Source of the DNA: Deltaproteobacteria bacterium UBA6106
Lineage (GTDB): Bacteria > Desulfobacterota > Syntrophorhabdia > Syntrophorhabdales > Syntrophorhabdaceae
Assembly (NCBI GenBank): GCA_002428485.1
Contig: DIWM01000041.1
Location: forward strand, 1-32,781
Reading direction: 5' to 3'
Length of the DNA stretch: 32,781 nt
The notes beneath the pieces were generated by a model. That model saw only the letters and a list, made by a program, of their open reading frames with translations, ran no database searches and had not been told where the DNA came from. Both the position numbers and the translations under genes were made by a program. This document shows positions 14,682 to 21,825 of the stretch, in pieces; the stretch's first letter is position 1; each line of letters begins with the position of its first letter.

Positions 14682-15610
14682 TGCCCGACGCCGGTGTCAT
14701 AACAATAACAGGCCTTACGAAATCTTTCGGCGACAATATCGCCGTCGATGATCTCCACCTCGAGGTCCGGCGGGGGGAGCTTTTCGGACTTGTAGGGCCC
14801 GACGGCGCAGGGAAGACAACGATCATGCGGCTCCTTGCCGCCATCATGTCCCCCGATTCGGGAGAGGCATGGATCGCAGGCAGTTCGATACTGCACGAAG
14901 GGGAACGGATCAAGGAGAAGATAGGGTATATGTCCCAGCGGTTCGGGCTTTACGAAGACCTCACGGTCATGGAGAATATCATCTTTTATGCCGACCTGTA
15001 TGAGGTTTCGAAAAAGGAAAGGCCTGCCCGGATCGAAAGGCTCCTCGGATTCAGCAACCTCACGCCCTTCAAGGGACGCCTCGCAGGAAAACTTTCAGGC
15101 GGCATGAAGCAGAAGCTCGGGCTTGCCTGCGCGCTTATCCATACGCCCGAAGTGCTCTTTCTCGACGAACCGACGAATGGTGTTGACCCTGTGTCGCGGA
15201 GGGACTTCTGGAGGATACTCTATGACTTGCTGAAAGAGCAGGTGACGATCTTTGTCTCAACGGCGTACCTCGATGAGGCAGAGCGATGCACGAGGATCGG
15301 GCTTATCCATAAAGGAAGGCTGATCACGACAGACACCCCGGCAAAGGTCAGGAAGTCCATTCCCCTTTCGATGGTGGAGATTTGGGCGCCCGATGCGAGG
15401 AAGGCGGCAGAGGCGGCAAAGGGAATGGCCGGTGTAAAAGACGTGAGCGTCTATGGAAACAGATTCCACGTTGCCCTTGCAGAAGTGGGATTGACGGATA
15501 GGATCATTGAACAATTGAAAGAGAAGGGGATAGCGGTGATTGATCACAGGCAGGTCCTGCCCTCCCTCGAGGATGTCTTTATTCATATAGTCCGGAGTTC
15601 GGAGTTATGA
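14681..15610 (+). CDS. ABC transporter ATPase, first half of a YbhF-like pair
   Basis: The protein has 309 residues. Walker A is GPDGAGKTT (39-47), Q-loop YMSQRFGLY (83-91), signature LSGGMKQ (138-144), Walker B VLFLDEP (158-164). The H-loop, normally STHxxDEAE, reads STAYLDEAE, so Ala195 replaces the switch histidine. It corresponds to the N-terminal half of YbhF; here the two halves are separate genes. The nucleotide site built from this subunit and the LPGG of its partner would have two defects, whereas its own LSGG completes the partner site. It powers the two ABC-2 permeases downstream. The start shares 1 nt with the HlyD stop, and the end overlaps the next ATPase by ATGA. Confidence 0.93.
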   Translation: MPDAGVITITGLTKSFGDNIAVDDLHLEVRRGELFGLVGPDGAGKTTIMRLLAAIMSPDSGEAWIAGSSILHEGERIKEKIGYMSQRFGLYEDLTVMENIIFYADLYEVSKKERPARIERLLGFSNLTPFKGRLAGKLSGGMKQKLGLACALIHTPEVLFLDEPTNGVDPVSRRDFWRILYDLLKEQVTIFVSTAYLDEAERCTRIGLIHKGRLITTDTPAKVRKSIPLSMVEIWAPDARKAAEAAKGMAGVKDVSVYGNRFHVALAEVGLTDRIIEQLKEKGIAVIDHRQVLPSLEDVFIHIVRSSEL

Positions 15611-16524
15611 GCATCGCGGTTCACATTGAAGAACTGACGCGCACCTTCGGAGACTTCGTCGCGGTGGACCATGTAAACCTCAGCGTGAAAAAAGGCGAGA
15701 TATTCGGCTTCCTCGGCCCGAACGGCGCAGGGAAATCAACGACGATAAAGATGCTCTGCGGCCTCCTCATGCCGAGCAGCGGCAAAGGATCGGTCGGCGG
15801 CTACGACATCATAAAGCAGTCGGAGGAGATCAAAAAGACGATCGGCTACATGTCTCAGAGATTTTCCCTCTACGATGATCTTACCGTTGAGGAGAATATC
15901 GATTTTTTCAGCGGGATCTATGGCGTGCCTGTTGAAAAAAAGCGTGACCGCAAGGAATGGGTGCTGAAGATGGCGGAGCTGGGGCTAAGGAGGACAGACC
16001 TTACAAGGACACTGCCGGGCGGCGTCAAACAGAGGCTTGCCCTCGGGTGCGCGATCCTCCATGAACCCCCGATCATCTTTCTCGACGAGCCTACATCCGG
16101 CGTTGATCCTGTATCGAGGAGGAATTTCTGGGACCTGATCTACGGGATGTCAATGGCCGGCACAACTACCTTTGTTACGACGCATTATATGGACGAGGCG
16201 GAGTACTGCGACAGGCTTGGCCTCATATACAGGGGGCGCCTTATCGCACAGGGCGCTCCCGCTGAGTTAAAGGCCGATTACATGAAGCGCGATGTCCTCG
16301 AAATAGAGGCGGACAGGATTATCGAAGCAATGGATGTCCTGCGTGCGCATGATATCGAGACGGCGATCTTCGGGAGTTCGCTCCATGCAACGCTTGAAGA
16401 CGGGGACAAGGGAATACCCCTTATCAGAGACATCCTTGGGGAGGCCCGCATTGAGGTGAACAGCATCGGGAAGATAGCCCCTTCGCTGGAAGACGTCTTC
16501 GTGACGTTGATCGAGGAGGCGTGA
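15607..16524 (+). CDS. ABC transporter ATPase, second half of a YbhF-like pair
   Basis: The protein has 305 residues. Walker A GPNGAGKST (37-45), Q-loop YMSQRFSLY (81-89), Walker B IIFLDEP (156-162) and H-loop TTHYMDEAE (191-199, His193) are intact, but the signature reads LPGGVKQ (136-142), with Pro for the Ser of LSGG. It is the equivalent of the C-terminal half of YbhF. Paired with the preceding ATPase, its own catalytic site would be completed by an intact LSGG, giving one consensus and one degenerate site. It probably forms a heterodimer at the inner membrane with the two downstream permeases. It overlaps the previous gene by 4 nt; 28 nt separate it from the first permease gene. Confidence 0.93.
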   Translation: MSIAVHIEELTRTFGDFVAVDHVNLSVKKGEIFGFLGPNGAGKSTTIKMLCGLLMPSSGKGSVGGYDIIKQSEEIKKTIGYMSQRFSLYDDLTVEENIDFFSGIYGVPVEKKRDRKEWVLKMAELGLRRTDLTRTLPGGVKQRLALGCAILHEPPIIFLDEPTSGVDPVSRRNFWDLIYGMSMAGTTTFVTTHYMDEAEYCDRLGLIYRGRLIAQGAPAELKADYMKRDVLEIEADRIIEAMDVLRAHDIETAIFGSSLHATLEDGDKGIPLIRDILGEARIEVNSIGKIAPSLEDVFVTLIEEA

Positions 16525-16552
16525 TGGGCCAAGGAGCGGCAGGGGACCTTGC

Positions 16553-17662
16553 ATGAAGCTCGTGCGGATCAAGGCCATCGCGAAAAAAGAGAGCATTCAG
16601 ATCATCCGCGACCCTTACAGCCTTGCCATGGCGTTTCTCATGCCCGTTATGCTCCTTTTTATCTTCGGGTATGCGATCACGCTCGACGTGGATAACCTGC
16701 CGACGGTTATTTATGACCGGGATAAAAGCAGCATGAGCCGTGATCTCGTCGCGCAGTTCAGGGAGTCGCATTATTTTACGATCGTAGCCTATGCAGACGA
16801 TCAGGCCGATATCGACAAATATATCGACGCGGGCAAGGCGAGGGTGGCCATATCCATACCTGAAGATTTTTCTAAGAATGTGGCAACAGGAAGCGATGCC
16901 CCGATCCAGGTTGCAGTTGACGGGAGCGACTCGAATACGGCAACGATCGCTCTGGGGTATATTGCCGCGATCTCGGATCAGTATTCCCGGAGGGTCGGCA
17001 AGTCCCTCGCGGTCCCTGCTATAGACCCGCGCGTACGTATCTGGTATAACCCGGAACTGAAATCGAGGAATTTCATCGTGCCGGGCCTCATAGCGGTGAT
17101 CATGGCGATCATCGCCGCCCTGCTCAGCTCCCTCACTATTTCGAGGGAATGGGAAAGGGGCACCATGGAACAGCTCATATCGACGCCGGTGAAGCCGCCT
17201 GAATTGATAATCGGGAAGCTCTCCGCCTATTTTGTGATCGGCTTCATCGATGTTTTAATGGCAGCGCTCATCGGCATTTACCTCTTCGATGTCCCCCTTA
17301 AGGGCAGCCCCCTCCTGCTCATGATGTTTTCGAGCCTGTTCCTCTTTGGGGGCCTTGGCCTCGGTGTGTTTATATCGGCATCGGCAAAGTCGCAGCTTCT
17401 GGCGAGCCAGGTCTCTCTGATCACTTCTTATTTGCCTGCGCTTTTGCTCTCCGGCTTCATGTTCTCCATACCGAATATGCCCGCACCGCTCCAGCTTATC
17501 ACGCACATCGTCCCGGCAAGGTATTTTGTCACCATGCTGAAGTCGGTTTACCTTAAGGGAGGCACCCTGAAGCTGCTCATCTTCGAGACGGCGGCCCTCG
17601 CGATCTACGGCGTTATCACCTTCGCGCTGGCAAACAAAAGGTTCCGAAAAAGGATCGAATGA
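16553..17662 (+). CDS. ABC-2 type permease, YbhS-like
   Basis: The protein has 369 residues. One membrane helix near the N-terminus (AMAFLMPVMLLFIFGYAITL, about 26-45) follows the amphipathic KKESIQIIRDP coupling element. A large periplasmic domain (about 46-170, with VDGSDSNTA) comes next, then five helices from FIVPGLIAVIMAIIAALLSS to the C-terminus. GTMEQLISTPVKPPELIIGK is the cytosolic signature of ABC-2 transporters of the YhhJ/YbhS/YbhR group. It forms half of the export channel with the next gene product. AGGGG lies upstream of ATG 16553, and the stop overlaps the next start (ATGATG region). Substrates of the E. coli relative include cations and some drugs; here the substrate is unknown. 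Confidence 0.92.
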   Translation: MKLVRIKAIAKKESIQIIRDPYSLAMAFLMPVMLLFIFGYAITLDVDNLPTVIYDRDKSSMSRDLVAQFRESHYFTIVAYADDQADIDKYIDAGKARVAISIPEDFSKNVATGSDAPIQVAVDGSDSNTATIALGYIAAISDQYSRRVGKSLAVPAIDPRVRIWYNPELKSRNFIVPGLIAVIMAIIAALLSSLTISREWERGTMEQLISTPVKPPELIIGKLSAYFVIGFIDVLMAALIGIYLFDVPLKGSPLLLMMFSSLFLFGGLGLGVFISASAKSQLLASQVSLITSYLPALLLSGFMFSIPNMPAPLQLITHIVPARYFVTMLKSVYLKGGTLKLLIFETAALAIYGVITFALANKRFRKRIE

Positions 17663-18774
17663 TGTTTGAACGGATAAAACAGATGATGATAAAGGAGTTC
17701 CATCAGATCTTCAGGGACAAGAGGATGAGGCCGATCATCTTTTTGACGCCCGTCCTTCAACTGATCATCTTCGGCTATGCCGTCACCACGGACGTCAATA
17801 ATGTCAGCCTGGCGGTATATGACCTGGACAGGTCTTATGAGAGCCGGGAGCTTACAAGGAGGTTTGAGGCATCGGGATATTTCCAGGTCTTTTGCTCCAT
17901 TGAAAGGCCGGAAGAGGTTCAGGATCTGCTCGATCGGGGAAAGGTGCTTGCCGTACTCCAGATAGACCGCGGTTTTTCAGCAGACATAAAAAAGGGAAAA
18001 CAGGCAGAGGTACAGGTCCTGTTCGACGGGACCGACTCGAATACTGCGCTCGTTGCAATGAGCTATGCCAACGCGATCATTACCGGGTACGCGAAAAGCC
18101 TCGGCGGGCCGCATGTGAGGGCATCGGCAGCAAGGCTTGATGTACGGGCCAGGGCCTGGTACAACCCGGCCCTGAGGAGCAAGAACTACAACGTGCCGGG
18201 CGTTATCGCCATCATGATCATGCTTATCTGCCTTCTCCTTACCTCCATGGCCGTTGTGCGCGAACGCGAGATCGGGACAATGGAACAGCTTATGGTCACG
18301 CCGCTTAAGCCGGCCGAGATGATACTCGGCAAGACGATACCCTTTGCCATAATAGGCTTCTTCGATATGTTCCTTGTTACCATCGTCGGCGTCTTCTGGT
18401 TCTCTATTCCCATACAGGGCTCGCTCCCGCTGCTTGTGCTCTGCACCGCAATCTATCTTCTGTCGGTGCTGGGCATCGGTCTTTTTATCTCCACCATATC
18501 GAAGACGCAGCAGCAGGCCATGATGGGGACGTTCCTCTTTTTTGCGCCCGCCATCCTTCTCTCCGGCCTTATGTTCCCGATAGAAAATATGCCCGTCGCA
18601 GTTCAGTATGGAACGTATCTGAACCCGCTCAGGTATTTTCTCGTCATCATACGGGGCATTTTCCTGAAGGGGAACGGAATACCCATCCTCTGGCCCCAGA
18701 TGCTTTCACTCTTCATTCTTGGTGCAGCAGTGATGACGATAAGCGCGCTGAGGTTCAGGAAAAGGCTTGTTTGA
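17659..18774 (+). CDS. ABC-2 type permease, YbhR-like
   Basis: The protein has 371 residues and is clearly paralogous to the preceding permease: KEFHQIFRDKRMRP coupling segment, first helix around IIFLTPVLQLIIFGYAVTTD, periplasmic domain with FDGTDSNTALVAMSYA, and five C-terminal helices with GTMEQLMVTPLKPAEMILGK. The two permeases probably make a heterodimer in the inner membrane, driven by the two ATPases and linked to HlyD and TolC proteins. It is the last gene of the seven-gene operon; its stop is followed after 5 nt by a heptamer array, with no T-tailed hairpin immediately visible. Confidence 0.92.
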   Translation: MMFERIKQMMIKEFHQIFRDKRMRPIIFLTPVLQLIIFGYAVTTDVNNVSLAVYDLDRSYESRELTRRFEASGYFQVFCSIERPEEVQDLLDRGKVLAVLQIDRGFSADIKKGKQAEVQVLFDGTDSNTALVAMSYANAIITGYAKSLGGPHVRASAARLDVRARAWYNPALRSKNYNVPGVIAIMIMLICLLLTSMAVVREREIGTMEQLMVTPLKPAEMILGKTIPFAIIGFFDMFLVTIVGVFWFSIPIQGSLPLLVLCTAIYLLSVLGIGLFISTISKTQQQAMMGTFLFFAPAILLSGLMFPIENMPVAVQYGTYLNPLRYFLVIIRGIFLKGNGIPILWPQMLSLFILGAAVMTISALRFRKRLV

Positions 18775-18779
18775 AGACC

Positions 18780-18810
18780 AGCTCATGGCTCATAGCTGAT
18801 AGCTCATAGC
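18780..18810. repeat. Heptamer array AGCTCAT, left arm
   Basis: AGCTCAT, GGCTCAT, AGCTGAT, AGCTCAT and AGC. These are the same words as the array at 9098-9142, with an inverted array at 18964-18993. Confidence 0.9.
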
Positions 18811-18963
18811 AACTTCAAAACTCTAAATCCTAATATCGAAGCACTAAACAAATTCAAATGTTCAAATATCAAAACGTAGGCTGCGTGCATTTGTTTAGAA
18901 CATTTGATATTTGGATTTTGACATTGTTTAGAAATTGGTGCTGAGAATTTTGTGTTTGCTTCT

Positions 18964-18993
18964 GCCATCAGCCATGAACTATGAGCTATGAGC
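18964..18993. repeat. Heptamer array GCTATGA, right arm
   Basis: GCCATCA, GCCATGA, ACTATGA, GCTATGA and GC form the inverted partner of 18780-18810. Confidence 0.9.
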
Positions 18994-19076
18994 CGCTCCT
19001 CTATTCTTCTTGATTTTAATCGATGGGTATATTAAGTTGTTTTTCGGTGCGTACAAAAGAACAGAGGAGATGAGAC

Positions 19077-20369
19077 ATGGCAAATGTAGGGGTTGTCGGA
19101 CTCCAGTGGGGCGATGAGGGGAAAGGGAAGGTCATTGATTACCTGAGCGATTACGCGGATGTGATCGTACGGTTCCAGGGCGGTCCCAACGCAGGTCATA
19201 CTATTGTAGCCAACGGACAAAAGGTCATACTCCATCTTATCCCATCAGGCATACTCCGTGAAAATAAATACTGCGTCATCGGGAACGGCGTGGTGCTTGA
19301 CCCGGTAGTGCTCGAACAGGAGATCACGGAGCTCAAAAAGCTCGGGTTCATCAAAGACGACAAGAAGTTCCTCATAAGCGGCCTTGCCCATGTCATCATG
19401 CCCTATCACAAGAAGCTCGATGCCCTGAAGGAATCGAAAGGCACAAAGAAGATCGGGACAACCGGAAGGGGGATAGGACCAGCGTACGAAGACAAATCCA
19501 GCAGGCTGGGGATCAGGGTCATCGATATGCTTGACAGGAAGGTCTTTACGGAGAAGGTCAAACAGAACCTGGAGATCAAGAATTACGTCATAAAAAAATA
19601 TTATAAGGATGAAGGCTTTAAGCCGAGGCAGGTCATCAAGGATTACAGTCAGTACGTAAAGCTGCTGCGGAAATATACGGTAGACAGCGTCTCGTTCCTC
19701 CATAAGTGCCTGGACAGAAAGAAGGCCATACTCTTTGAAGGCGCCCAGGGGACATACCTGGATATCGATCACGGAACGTACCCCTATGTGACATCATCGA
19801 ATACGATGTCCGGGAACATGTCCTGCGGTTCAGGGCTGCCTCCTACAAGCATAGACCGAATCGTTGGGATCACCAAGGCTTATACGACGAGGGTAGGCGA
19901 GGGGCCCTTCCCGACAGAATTGGCAGGCCCTGAAGGCGAACTGATGCGAAAGATAGGCGATGAATACGGCGCAACGACCGGGAGGCCCAGGAGATGCGGA
20001 TGGTTTGACGCGGTGATCGTCAAGAGGGCAGTGAAGCTGAACGGCGTCACAGGGTTGGCCCTGATGAAGCTCGATGTCCTTGATACCTTGGAAAAGATCA
20101 ATGTCTGCGTTGCATACAAGATCGGCAAACGTTTTTATTCCCAGCCGCCTATGGATATCCAGGACTACTACCGATGCGAACCCCAGTATGAACAGCTTGA
20201 CGGGTGGAACCAGTCTATCCGAGGCGTCAAACAGTATGAAGACCTTCCCGCGAACGCGAAGAAATACCTCGTGAGGATCGAAGAACTGACCGGTGCGCAC
20301 ATCGACATCATATCAACAGGCCCCGAAAGAGAAAACACGATCATCCTGAAAAATCCCTTCGCAGACTAA
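19077..20369 (+). CDS. purA: Adenylosuccinate synthetase PurA
   Basis: PurA makes adenylosuccinate from IMP, aspartate and GTP, the first committed step to AMP. The 430-residue protein has the standard length. WGDEGKGK (11-18) is the catalytic and GTP-binding loop, GGPNAGHT the IMP/metal loop, TTGRGIGPAYEDKSSR and EGAQGTYLDIDHGTYPYVTSSN are signature segments, and TTGRPRRCGWFD lies in the aspartate-binding end. A good ribosome-binding site (AGAGGAG) precedes ATG 19077. It stands alone between the efflux operon and the muramidase gene and ends in a strong hairpin terminator. Confidence 0.98.
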   Translation: MANVGVVGLQWGDEGKGKVIDYLSDYADVIVRFQGGPNAGHTIVANGQKVILHLIPSGILRENKYCVIGNGVVLDPVVLEQEITELKKLGFIKDDKKFLISGLAHVIMPYHKKLDALKESKGTKKIGTTGRGIGPAYEDKSSRLGIRVIDMLDRKVFTEKVKQNLEIKNYVIKKYYKDEGFKPRQVIKDYSQYVKLLRKYTVDSVSFLHKCLDRKKAILFEGAQGTYLDIDHGTYPYVTSSNTMSGNMSCGSGLPPTSIDRIVGITKAYTTRVGEGPFPTELAGPEGELMRKIGDEYGATTGRPRRCGWFDAVIVKRAVKLNGVTGLALMKLDVLDTLEKINVCVAYKIGKRFYSQPPMDIQDYYRCEPQYEQLDGWNQSIRGVKQYEDLPANAKKYLVRIEELTGAHIDIISTGPERENTIILKNPFAD

Positions 20370-20372
20370 TAC

Positions 20373-20436
20373 GTGAAAGGTGAAATGTGAAAGGTTTTAA
20401 TCATTTCACCTTTCACCTTTCACATTTCACCTTTTT
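20373..20436 (+). terminator. purA terminator made of inverted heptamer arrays
   Basis: The left arm is GTGAAAG, GTGAAAT, GTGAAAG (20373-20393). The right arm has TTTCACC/TTTCACA words (20404-20431). Nineteen bases (20376-20394) pair perfectly with 20416-20434, running into five T (20432-20436). It begins 3 bp after the purA stop and is both an intrinsic terminator and a member of the 7-bp array class. Confidence 0.8.
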
Positions 20437-20440
20437 CAAT

Positions 20441-20462
20441 GTGTCATTTTACCGACACTTTT
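20441..20462 (+). terminator. Small hairpin with T-run
   Basis: GTGTC (20441-20445) pairs with GACAC (20454-20458), followed by TTTT. It is a possible second terminator that isolates the downstream sigma-54 promoter from purA transcription. Confidence 0.35.
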
Positions 20463-20531
20463 ACCGTCCTGCCCGGCTCATCGTGCAGGCGATCAGCGCT
20501 ATTCATTGTAAAATACAGGTGATTCTAATAC

Positions 20532-20547
20532 TGGCACAGATGTTGCA
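20532..20547 (+). promoter_or_regulatory. Sigma-54 (RpoN) promoter, perfect -24/-12 match
   Basis: TGGCACAGATGTTGCA matches the consensus TGGCACRNNNNTTGCW at every fixed position, with GG at 20533-20534 and GC at 20545-20546. Transcription should start about 20557-20559, 2-4 nt before the ATG at 20561. A sigma-54 promoter implies a bacterial enhancer-binding activator; no clear upstream activator site was recognised. Confidence 0.8.
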
Positions 20548-20560
20548 AAAATAATATTTA

Positions 20561-21241
20561 ATGGCGTCCTATTTAGACCTTGTCAATTCCATCATCGTAT
20601 CGCAGAGAATGCGTACCGTCGAGAGTGGCGGACGGTTGACGGTGTTGAACAGGACAGGCAATCTTCATTTCAACGAACTTCTGCGCAAGTCCTTAGAACG
20701 AAAAGAGGAGAAGTCACTGCAAGGGATCCCTTTCAGGAGAGAGACGGCCGGTGCATCCGGCTTAATGCCTGCAGATGAGAACCAGAGATTCGAGGACTGC
20801 CTCAAATTTGTCCTCGCAAAGGAAGGCAGCAGCTACGTGCATGAGGACGGGGGAAAAGAATCATCGAGATACGGGATACTGCAATCCACGGCCCGGGAGC
20901 TCGGGTACAAGGGTGATGTAAGGAATATCACTAAGGCGGAGGTTGAGATGATCTATCGCAAGATATGGGACAAATCAGGGGCAAAAGACCTGCCCTTTCC
21001 GCTCTGCATGGTACATTTTGACACCTATGTCAATAGCCCCGCTATGGCAAAGAAGATCCTCGGGCAATCAGGAGGGGATGTGGATACATACCTGAAGCTG
21101 AGAGAACAGAGGTATGTGAGGCTTGCCACCCTGAGGCCCGGGGTATTCGGAAAGTATCTCAAAGGCTGGAAGAACAGGGTCAACAGCCTAAGGGTCATGG
21201 TCGCCGAATACAAAGGCGCAAGCAATACGCTTCGCGGTTGA
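20561..21241 (+). CDS. GH108-family muramidase-like protein (TtsA/secretion-activator type)
   Basis: The protein has 226 residues. Residues about 77-165 form a glycoside hydrolase 108 domain: FEDCLKFVLAKEG with predicted catalytic Glu88, then a shortened GGKESSRYGIL segment, NITKAEVEMIYRKIWDK (122-138), and FDTYVNSPAMAKKILGQ (153-169). The end resembles the peptidoglycan-binding PG_binding_3 domain. Such enzymes cleave peptidoglycan in phage lysis or during toxin and organelle export. The N-terminal 75 residues are unlike known GH108 proteins; no signal peptide is present. The perfect sigma-54 promoter leaves almost no leader if ATG 20561 is used. Met17 (20609) is an alternative, also without a clear ribosome-binding site. 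Since sigma-54 often drives flagellar or pilus genes in this group, a role in wall remodelling for an envelope machine is possible; a phage remnant is the other option. Confidence 0.8.
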   Translation: MASYLDLVNSIIVSQRMRTVESGGRLTVLNRTGNLHFNELLRKSLERKEEKSLQGIPFRRETAGASGLMPADENQRFEDCLKFVLAKEGSSYVHEDGGKESSRYGILQSTARELGYKGDVRNITKAEVEMIYRKIWDKSGAKDLPFPLCMVHFDTYVNSPAMAKKILGQSGGDVDTYLKLREQRYVRLATLRPGVFGKYLKGWKNRVNSLRVMVAEYKGASNTLRG

Positions 21242-21246
21242 CGGTT

Positions 21247-21278
21247 CAGCTATCAGCCATCAGCAATCAACGATCAAC
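21247..21278. repeat. Heptamer array CAGCTAT, left arm
   Basis: CAGCTAT, CAGCCAT, CAGCAAT, CAACGAT and CAAC: four degenerate 7-bp units just past the GH108 stop. Confidence 0.85.
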
Positions 21279-21293
21279 ATAAAGTCTATTTTT

Positions 21294-21318
21294 AGCTGAC
21301 GGCTGTGTGCTGACAGCC
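21294..21318. repeat. Heptamer array AGCTGAC, right arm
   Basis: AGCTGAC, GGCTGTG, TGCTGAC and AGCC form the inverted partner of 21247-21278. Two more units, AGCTGAA and AGCTGGT, follow at 21351-21364. Confidence 0.8.
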
Positions 21319-21358
21319 TCTTCAGTCATCGGTAAAGCCTTTTTTGTTTTAGCTGAAA

Positions 21359-21377
21359 GCTGGTTGCCGGTTTTTTT
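21359..21377 (+). terminator. Candidate terminator after the GH108 gene
   Basis: GCTGG and the following CCGG can form a short stem with one G-T pair around a TTG loop, directly followed by a run of T. The stem is weak; the T-run is the main evidence. Confidence 0.35.
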
Positions 21378-21433
21378 GAGAATCGACAGGAGCCCCGGGA
21401 GAAAAGCAGCGGAGAGCTGAGAGTAAAATACCA

Positions 21434-21500
21434 GCGAGTGCGGCTCGCGAGAGGGGGAGTTTCTGCGGGCTTTGCCCGAAGAGGGGGCGACGTGAGCCCC
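21434..21500 (+). promoter_or_regulatory. Three tandem hairpins upstream of rpsU
   Basis: Hairpin A is GCGAG (21434-21438) with CTCGC (21444-21448). Hairpin B is CGGGC (21466-21470), loop TTT, GCCCG (21474-21478). Hairpin C is GGGGC (21484-21488) with GCCCC (21496-21500). A and B are each followed by a GAgAGGGGG-type word that resembles a ribosome-binding site. If transcribed, this could be a regulatory leader. If the TTGACT promoter at 21519 is used instead, it lies outside the message. Confidence 0.4.
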
Positions 21501-21518
21501 GGTAATGTGATAAATTTA

Positions 21519-21548
21519 TTGACTTAGGGGCGGTGTTTGGGTTTAAAT
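21519..21548 (+). promoter_or_regulatory. Candidate promoter of the rpsU-rpoD cluster
   Basis: TTGACT (21519-21524) and TTAAAT (21543-21548) are separated by 18 bp. Transcription would begin near 21555, about 50 nt before rpsU. Confidence 0.4.
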
Positions 21549-21607
21549 TAGTGGTTTAATTAAAGTAAATAAGGCGGAGTTTTGCATAAGGAGGGAGGGG
21601 AAAATGA

Positions 21608-21817
21608 ATGACAGCAGTTATCGTAAGAGACGGCGAATCCTTTGAAAGCGCTTTAAAAAGGTTTAAAAAGCAGTGTGAAAAGACGGGGATACTCTCTGAG
21701 ATCAAAAAGAGAGAGCATTTCGAAAAACCAAGCGTCAAGAGAAAAAAGAAGATACTGGCGGCCAAGAAACGGGCCCTGAAGAAGATGAAAAGATCGATGG
21801 ACAAGGGCCTCTATTAA
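21608..21817 (+). CDS. rpsU: Ribosomal protein bS21
   Basis: The protein has 69 residues, highly basic. MTAVIVRDGESFESALKRFK and the KKREHFEKPSVKRKKK stretch are diagnostic of S21, which helps initiation by the 30S subunit. A strong GGAGGGAGGGG lies about 7 nt upstream. An ATG at 21604 is in another frame and is not used. It begins the cluster rpsU-yqeY-mutS2-dnaG-rpoD, an expanded form of the E. coli rpsU-dnaG-rpoD operon; 8 nt separate it from yqeY. Confidence 0.97.
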   Translation: MTAVIVRDGESFESALKRFKKQCEKTGILSEIKKREHFEKPSVKRKKKILAAKKRALKKMKRSMDKGLY

Positions 21818-21825
21818 TAATTGAG

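Larger units (their letters stand above)
18775..19076. other. Repeat-filled intergenic region before purA
   Basis: No gene is seen in these 302 bases. They hold nested inverted repeats: the outer pair is AGCTCAT-type heptamers (18780-18810 against 18964-18993). The inner pair is AT-rich: CAAATATCAAA (18863-18873) with TTTGATATTTG (18903-18913), and CTAAACAAAT (18844-18853) related to CATTTGTTTAG (18888-18898). A TATATT (19028-19033) might be a -10 element for purA, but no matching -35 is at proper distance. Confidence 0.6.
21242..21607. other. Non-coding region before rpsU: repeats, terminator and structured leader
   Basis: No gene is seen in about 366 bases. In order it holds an inverted pair of CAGCTAT-type heptamer arrays, a short hairpin with a T-run near 21360-21377, three tandem GC-rich hairpins (21434-21500), a possible promoter (TTGACT 21519-21524), and a very strong ribosome-binding site (GGAGGGAGGGG, 21590-21600). 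Confidence 0.6.

Noticed and set aside
15607..16524. Frameshifted single YbhF fusion instead of two ATPase genes
   Set aside because: Both frames have complete ATPase domains with their own start, and the ATGA overlap is typical of adjacent genes.
19010..19038. TTGATT/TATATT promoter for purA
   Set aside because: The spacing is only 12 bp, too short for a standard promoter.
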